64,000 bases of DNA, from contig KL197715.1 of assembly GCA_000697665.1 (NCBI GenBank), positions 435,310 through 499,309 on the forward strand, read 5' to 3'. The stretch comes from Jaapia argillacea MUCL 33604. Lineage: Eukaryota; Basidiomycota; Agaricomycetes; Jaapiales; Jaapiaceae. Positions within the stretch are counted from its first letter, which is position 1. Each line of letters starts with the position of its first letter. Shown one piece after another: positions 59,616 to 64,000 of this stretch. Under the pieces are notes generated by a model. It was given only the letters and a program-made list of their open reading frames with translations, was not told where the DNA came from and did no database searches. A program made the translations under genes and the position numbers.

Positions 59616-59717
59616 GCTTCCTTGGCTCAGTTGGTTAGAGCGCCGGTCTCATACTTGCTTATGACCGTTGAACAACGGGTGATCCGGAGGCCGTGAGTTC
59701 AAGTCTCACAGGGAGCA
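59616..59717 (+). tRNA. tRNA-Met (CAU), elongator type, with intron
   Basis: The acceptor stem GCTTCCT pairs with AGGGAGC (one G-U). The D arm is GCTC-AGTTGGTTA-GAGC, the anticodon loop CTCATA-A with anticodon CAT, and the T arm carries GAGTTCAAGTCTC. Position 73 is A. A 28-nt intron (59654-59681) follows position 37, the standard place, and contains TATG that can pair with the anticodon loop. The U31-U39 mismatch in the anticodon stem is normal for eukaryotic elongator tRNA-Met. Confidence 0.92.
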
Positions 59718-59965
59718 TCCATTGCATGGTAAACCGATTTTTTACATGTTTTTGATCATGATACTCAAAACCACCAAAGAAACATGAAGTTTCGAACGTC
59801 GAGTGTAACAACACAAAAACGACATCCAATACATACTGAGAGATGGGAAGCAATACAAGAAACATCGTACAACAGTCCAATAGTCATATCAAGCAGTCCT
59901 AACCATCCCATTCAACGTTCCAAAAATTGAGAAATCACACATACAACTCCAAGACCCCCAATCCA
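59718..59965. other. Intergenic between tRNA-Met and the DUF1766 gene
   Basis: AT-rich sequence with a TTTTT run at about 59738-59742, about 20 bp past the tRNA, which probably serves as the RNA polymerase III terminator. Confidence 0.5.
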
Positions 59966-61813
59966 TCAAAGATACGCTTCAACAAACGCCCCCCACTTTT
60001 CAACAATAGGTTTCACGATACTCTCCCATTCCTTCCCTTTATACCTCCCTCGTTCAATCCGAGTAAACGTGAATATTTCTTTATGCAAGCTTCCACCTGC
60101 CCAACCACCAACACATTATCAAGGGCGTCGAACAAGGGAGAAGGAAGGGGACTCACAATCTGGACAACGTTTCGTCTGTGATTTGGCTGCAGGAGGTGTC
60201 CGTTTCCTAGGGGGAGTAGCCAACCCAGCCACAGTCGCACCATCCTTCCCATCCTTCCCACCTTTCCCATCTCCATCCTTCCCCTTCCCCTTCGTCCCAT
60301 CCTTACCATCCTTCCCACCACCAACCTTAGTAGGCCACCCAACCTCCCTATAAACCCCACTCTCCACCAAATCCCCAAGTTCCAGATGTATCAACCTCTC
60401 CAACCGATGACACCAAGCAACCTTCTCCCCAGCCTTCACCCTCCCTTTCATCATCGAACCCTGCTGTTGTTCACCAGCATCAAAATCTTGAGGGTCGGGA
60501 TAATACCCGCGGAGGACTTGTTCTTTTGAGTTACATTGTTTTGTCCATTGGTCGATACGTTTTACTAGGTTTGTGGCTCTGCCTACTTTGAGGTGCAGTT
60601 GGGTTGGGGTGGTTGGGTCTGTGTTTGGTGGAGTTATGGGGAGGGAGGGGAGGGAGTAAGGGGAGAGACGTACCGAGGATCTCGAAAGTGTAGATGTACC
60701 CTGGGACATCTGAGAGTGATCGAGCTTTCTCCATCTCAACTCGTAACGCAACCTGCGTCTCCATAGACAAATACTCCGGTATCCAATCTACCCCAAACCA
60801 ACCATCAAGTCAGTTCAAAGACCTCCAGCAAAAAAGACAAAGACAAAAGCGTCCCACCCACCTTCGAATTTAATCCACTCACTCCCTCCCTTCCTCGAAT
60901 AAAACCCAGAAGGACCCATCAACTCTTTCGCATGTTGATGACAAAACCTTTCCCCCTCTCCCTCCCCACCCTCACCCAACCCAACATCCAAATCCCTCAA
61001 CTTAATCTGCCTCGTACATCGTTTCCCAGCTTTAGTCACTCCACTACATTGTACCGTTCCATTCCCACCACCACCACCCGATGTAGAAGTGGAAGTGGAA
61101 GCGGAGATGGGGGAAGGAGGGGTGGAAGCTGCGCGGGGTCGGCGGTTAGGCGGGATTGCTAAACCTGGGGAAGGTTTGGTCGTTGATGGACGAGGAGGTG
61201 GGGAGGATGTGGAGGAAGCAAGTTGTGGTGAGGGTGGGGGGAGAGCGGAGTCGGAGTGGGGACGGGTATGTGGTGGTCTCTGATATGGAGGGGTAGGCGG
61301 GTAGAGTTTTGATGGGGGTGGTGGGGAGTGCGGGTGAGGATGGGGGTAAGGACGGGGAAGGTCTGATGTATCTGATTGAGTGGGGGTATAGGGTGAACCA
61401 GAACCACTCGGAATGGGAGGAGGCCTAGAAGCCACGTTCGGACGAGGTGGGGTATTGGGTTGCATCGCCGGCGGCTGAGGCAAAGGCGAATTAACAGCAT
61501 ATTGCATCGTCAAAGATTGATACGGTGCATATTGTGGTATCGGCATCGACATCCTATTCGGCGTACTGGGTAACGCGCCGGGGAACTGCCCATCACCTCT
61601 CCCACCAGGGGAAGGGATGTATGGGGTTGGGATTTGTGGTAGAGCTTTAGTGGAATCGATGGAATTGTGACGGGGATGAAAACCGCCTATGAAGCCCTCG
61701 TCGCGAGGAGCTTGGCGGGATTGATCTTTGGTTGGACTGGGTGGTTTACCTGCTAGTGCGAGAGCGTCGAAGGATTCGATGAGGTTGTCTCGGCGGGTGG
61801 CCATGGTGGACAA
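59966..61813 (-). CDS. MUG113/DUF1766 (T5orf172, GIY-YIG-like) protein
   Basis: Start at 61813 (a second in-frame ATG at 61804), stop at 59966; introns interrupt KFE|DWIPEY, FEIL|DPTT and CPD|CGSLHK. The N-terminal 230 residues are Pro/Ser-rich and probably disordered. They are followed by a short Cys/His domain (VQCSGVTKAGKRCTRQIK with FCHQHAKELM). The conserved C-terminal domain has GYIYTFEIL and LHLKVGRATNLVKRIDQWTKQC, the hallmark of the T5orf172/MUG113 group, which is related to GIY-YIG nucleases. It ends with a RCPDCGSLHKEIF zinc-like element. The fission-yeast member is up-regulated in meiosis; function is otherwise unknown. A Gly/Lys/Asp repeat (GKDGKDGTKGKGKDGDGKGG) interrupts the C-terminal domain and is probably a lineage-specific insert. 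Confidence 0.78.
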
Positions 61814-62186
61814 AGGATGGGTACAGATATCAGATACCAGAGAGATTGAGTACAGAGATGGAGGGAAGAAAGGCTACAGCATGGATGGAGAGATGAGCAC
61901 GAAGTTGTATAGACAAACAATCTCAGTGGCAGAGCAACGCTTTACGGTAAACACAATGGCTATGACTCGGAGATGCGGGCGTGTTGGACCTTGGTAACCT
62001 AACGTGGACTCGAAGAATCCTGTAGTGGCTGTGCGTGTGTGCCACCTGGCCTACCAGACGGACGCGCAGGCGAAAAGTAGAATATAAACGAACTGCAGTA
62101 AGGACTTTCATAAGAACTTGTATTAGCAACTCAACATAGTCAAGTAATATACAAACCACTCCTCATCCTAGTCCCAACGAGGCAGA
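61814..62186. other. Intergenic, nothing recognised
   Basis: About 370 bp holding the promoter of the DUF1766 gene and the 3' end of the LCP5 homologue. No coding signal was recognised. Confidence 0.4.
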
Positions 62187-63462
62187 TCACCTCGACTTGA
62201 CCTTCTTCCGAGCAACTTTAGTCTCCTTCTCGAACCGACTCCTCTTCCTCTGTCCCCTCCCTTGTTCCCCGCCCACACTCTCCTCAAATCCACCCCTCTC
62301 AGTCCTAGCTCTAGACCTCTCCAAAACCCCCTCCTTCCTCCCCCTCTTCCTCAACTCCTCATACCCATCTCCCCCACCCCCACCTTCCCTTCTCCTCCCA
62401 ACACTCCTTAGCACATCCCCAAACTCATCCTCCAAACCCCCAGCCCTCCTCCTCCCACCTCTCCCCCCACCCAAAGCCCCACCGCCTTCCAACCCAAGTG
62501 CAATATCAGCCTCGTCCATCGCTCTCTTCTTCGCATCCTTCTTCTTCATAACCAACCTCATCATATTCTCCTCTTCGAACTCTGTCATCCTCGCGATTTC
62601 TCTGGCGCGGGAGGAAGAGAGGGAGGGGGTGTTGCCCAGACCTGAGGCGGATTCGAGGTGCGGTTTGGATGGGTCTAGGTGGGTTAGGGATGTTAGGGCG
62701 CTTGGTGGGGGTGGGAGACGAGTGCGTTTGGAGTGTTTGGAGGTGGGTTCGATGTAGGGCATCGGAGCTAGTTTAGGGGGACGGTAGATCCCATCCCCTT
62801 TCGTGGTCGGTTGGGAGGGTGAGACGTCTGAGTCTGAGGCTGAGACGTCAGAGTTGGCGGCCATGAGGTTGGAGGGGTTGGGACGGAATGCTAGAGGATC
62901 TGGATATGAATAGTGAGTGAACGTTGAGGTAGGTGAGATGAGATGGGGAGAGGGGACGTACCGTTGAGGCTACTGGTCTGGGCACCTGACGTTGCATCCT
63001 CAGCGACTTTAACAAGTTTCTCGATTTGGTATTTCATCCTTCCCTCAAGGACCTTGACCTTTTCAAGAACGACTCGACCTTCTATCATCGAGTCCACCGC
63101 ATCGCCAGCAGCTGAACCTCGTGCTTCCCGCACGGGGTGACCGAATGGTTGAGTTGGAGGCGTTCGATCTTCCATAGAATGTCCGAGAGCGCGGTGAGAA
63201 GTGAGCAGGACGATGGATTGGAGGTATTGTAACATTATATGGTGTTTCAACGAAAGCAACGATATACCATCTTGGAAGTCTAGCTCGGACGTGGTGTTTT
63301 GTCTAGTAAACCAGTCGTTTAGCTGTTGGGTTGGATTGCGATGCAGGATGTGGGGGCTCACTTGACTCGCAAAGATTTGATGGATTCGCGCACGGATGAG
63401 ATGCTCTGTGTCATTTCATCTACTACGTTACAAAAATCTCTTTGAGCGGAGGAGTCGCTCAT
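62187..63462 (-). CDS. LCP5: LCP5/neuroguidin-family ribosome biogenesis protein
   Basis: Exons on the minus strand 63462-63362, 63302-62962 and 62899-62187 join in phase to 384 residues. The family (Sas10/Utp3/C1D type) works with the U3 snoRNP in early 18S rRNA processing in the nucleolus. Visible signatures are ISLLSLKHHIMLQYLQSIVL near residues 45-70, a KVKVLEGRMKYQIEKLVKVA helix, DPLAFRPNPSNL, and the GIYRPPKLAPMPYIE box. The C-terminal third is highly basic (Arg/Lys/Gly) and ends KVARKKVKSR, a likely nucleolar localisation signal. The N-terminal exon starts MSDSSAQRDFCNVVDEM. No disruption was seen. Confidence 0.88.
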
Positions 63463-64000
63463 TGCGCTAGTGTGATACACCCAAGTCTAAGATTTGGGTC
63501 GAAAAGTACTGTTTGAGAACAATGGAGGTCAGTAAGAAGTCGACGTGAAGGGGAAGAAAGATGGAGAGATCAGTTAACGGTTTTCTAGGCCGCCGCTCCG
63601 TAGAGCGTAGTGCATAACATCGGTGGACATCAGAGCCCAGTGCGTTTCATCCCAAGCCTCGAGAAAATGGATGTTCGACTCACCCTCGCTGAAAGAACAG
63701 GAGTACGAGCAAGCCGTGGTGGCTGACCGTAGAAAATTTTGGGACCCATATAACACAACGGATGGACCAAGCAGAGCCAAATAAGGGCTTCGATCAAATT
63801 AACAATGATCGGCGTACACCTCCAAGTCCCAGCCATCATGCTTCCTGTAAACCGTTGCTCTGGCAGCACCGCCGCCACTGTGAGATCGTCTATAATAATA
63901 CCCTTAGATCCTATATAACTTCGTGCTTATCTCTCCTCCCATGCTGTAGCTTTTCTTCCCCCCCCCTCTGTATCAATCTCGCTGATTTTTGTATTCAATT
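63463..64000. promoter_or_regulatory. Upstream region with a TATA box, probable promoter of a gene beyond the window
   Basis: No ORF of substance. CTATATAA at about 63911-63918 on the plus strand, followed by a CT-rich tract up to 63970, looks like a core promoter and leader for a plus-strand gene starting after the window. The part next to 63462 should serve the LCP5 homologue. Confidence 0.35.

Overview
The window is nuclear DNA of a filamentous basidiomycete, most likely a mushroom-forming Agaricomycete. The evidence is many short GT-AG introns (about 48-70 nt), FunK1-type fungal protein kinases, an Agaricomycete-style retroelement with a YMDD reverse transcriptase, an intron-bearing nuclear tRNA-Met, and closely spaced housekeeping genes on both strands. 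I cannot name the species. Exon borders were set by eye from splice consensus, reading phase and protein-family fit; where I list exons for the best-resolved genes the phases add up exactly.

Layout. 1-3.6 kb: a truncated retroelement on the minus strand (gag-like ORF plus a reverse transcriptase cut off just after its catalytic motif). 4-9 kb: a tandem pair of FunK1 kinase genes, the first intact and the second broken. 9.6-23 kb: a conserved block with an SHR3-family ER chaperone, a small Gly/Ala-rich protein, a mitochondrial RsfS/ATP25-N protein, splicing factor SPF45/RBM17, an acidic unknown protein, succinate dehydrogenase flavoprotein SDH1 and a TBC1D5-like Rab-GAP.

23.2-41.2 kb: the most unusual part, a tandem array of six related three-exon genes. 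Each encodes an atypical CCH-type cluster plus a canonical CCCH zinc finger, usually a long Ser/Pro/Gln-rich linker of variable length, a conserved W-Y-VL-H-RV motif (usually in two copies), and a short hydrophobic C-terminal segment like a tail anchor. The five younger copies (B-F) were duplicated together with the 3' end of the neighbouring JmjC gene, so decayed JmjC fragments lie between them. One copy (C) is truncated by a frameshift, one (F) has no linker, and one (E) looks chimeric and carries a 1-kb insertion in its 5' flank. I recognise the CCCH finger but not the family as a whole.

41.2-64 kb: a JMJD5/KDM8-like JmjC oxygenase (minus), divergent from MOT1/BTAF1 (plus), then a flavin monooxygenase, the PAN2 deadenylase subunit, a two-domain cupredoxin surface protein, tRNA-Met(CAU), a MUG113/DUF1766 (T5orf172, GIY-YIG-like) protein and the LCP5/neuroguidin ribosome-biogenesis factor. 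Most genes outside the array are housekeeping and not functionally linked; the array and the kinase pair are the rapidly evolving accessory parts.
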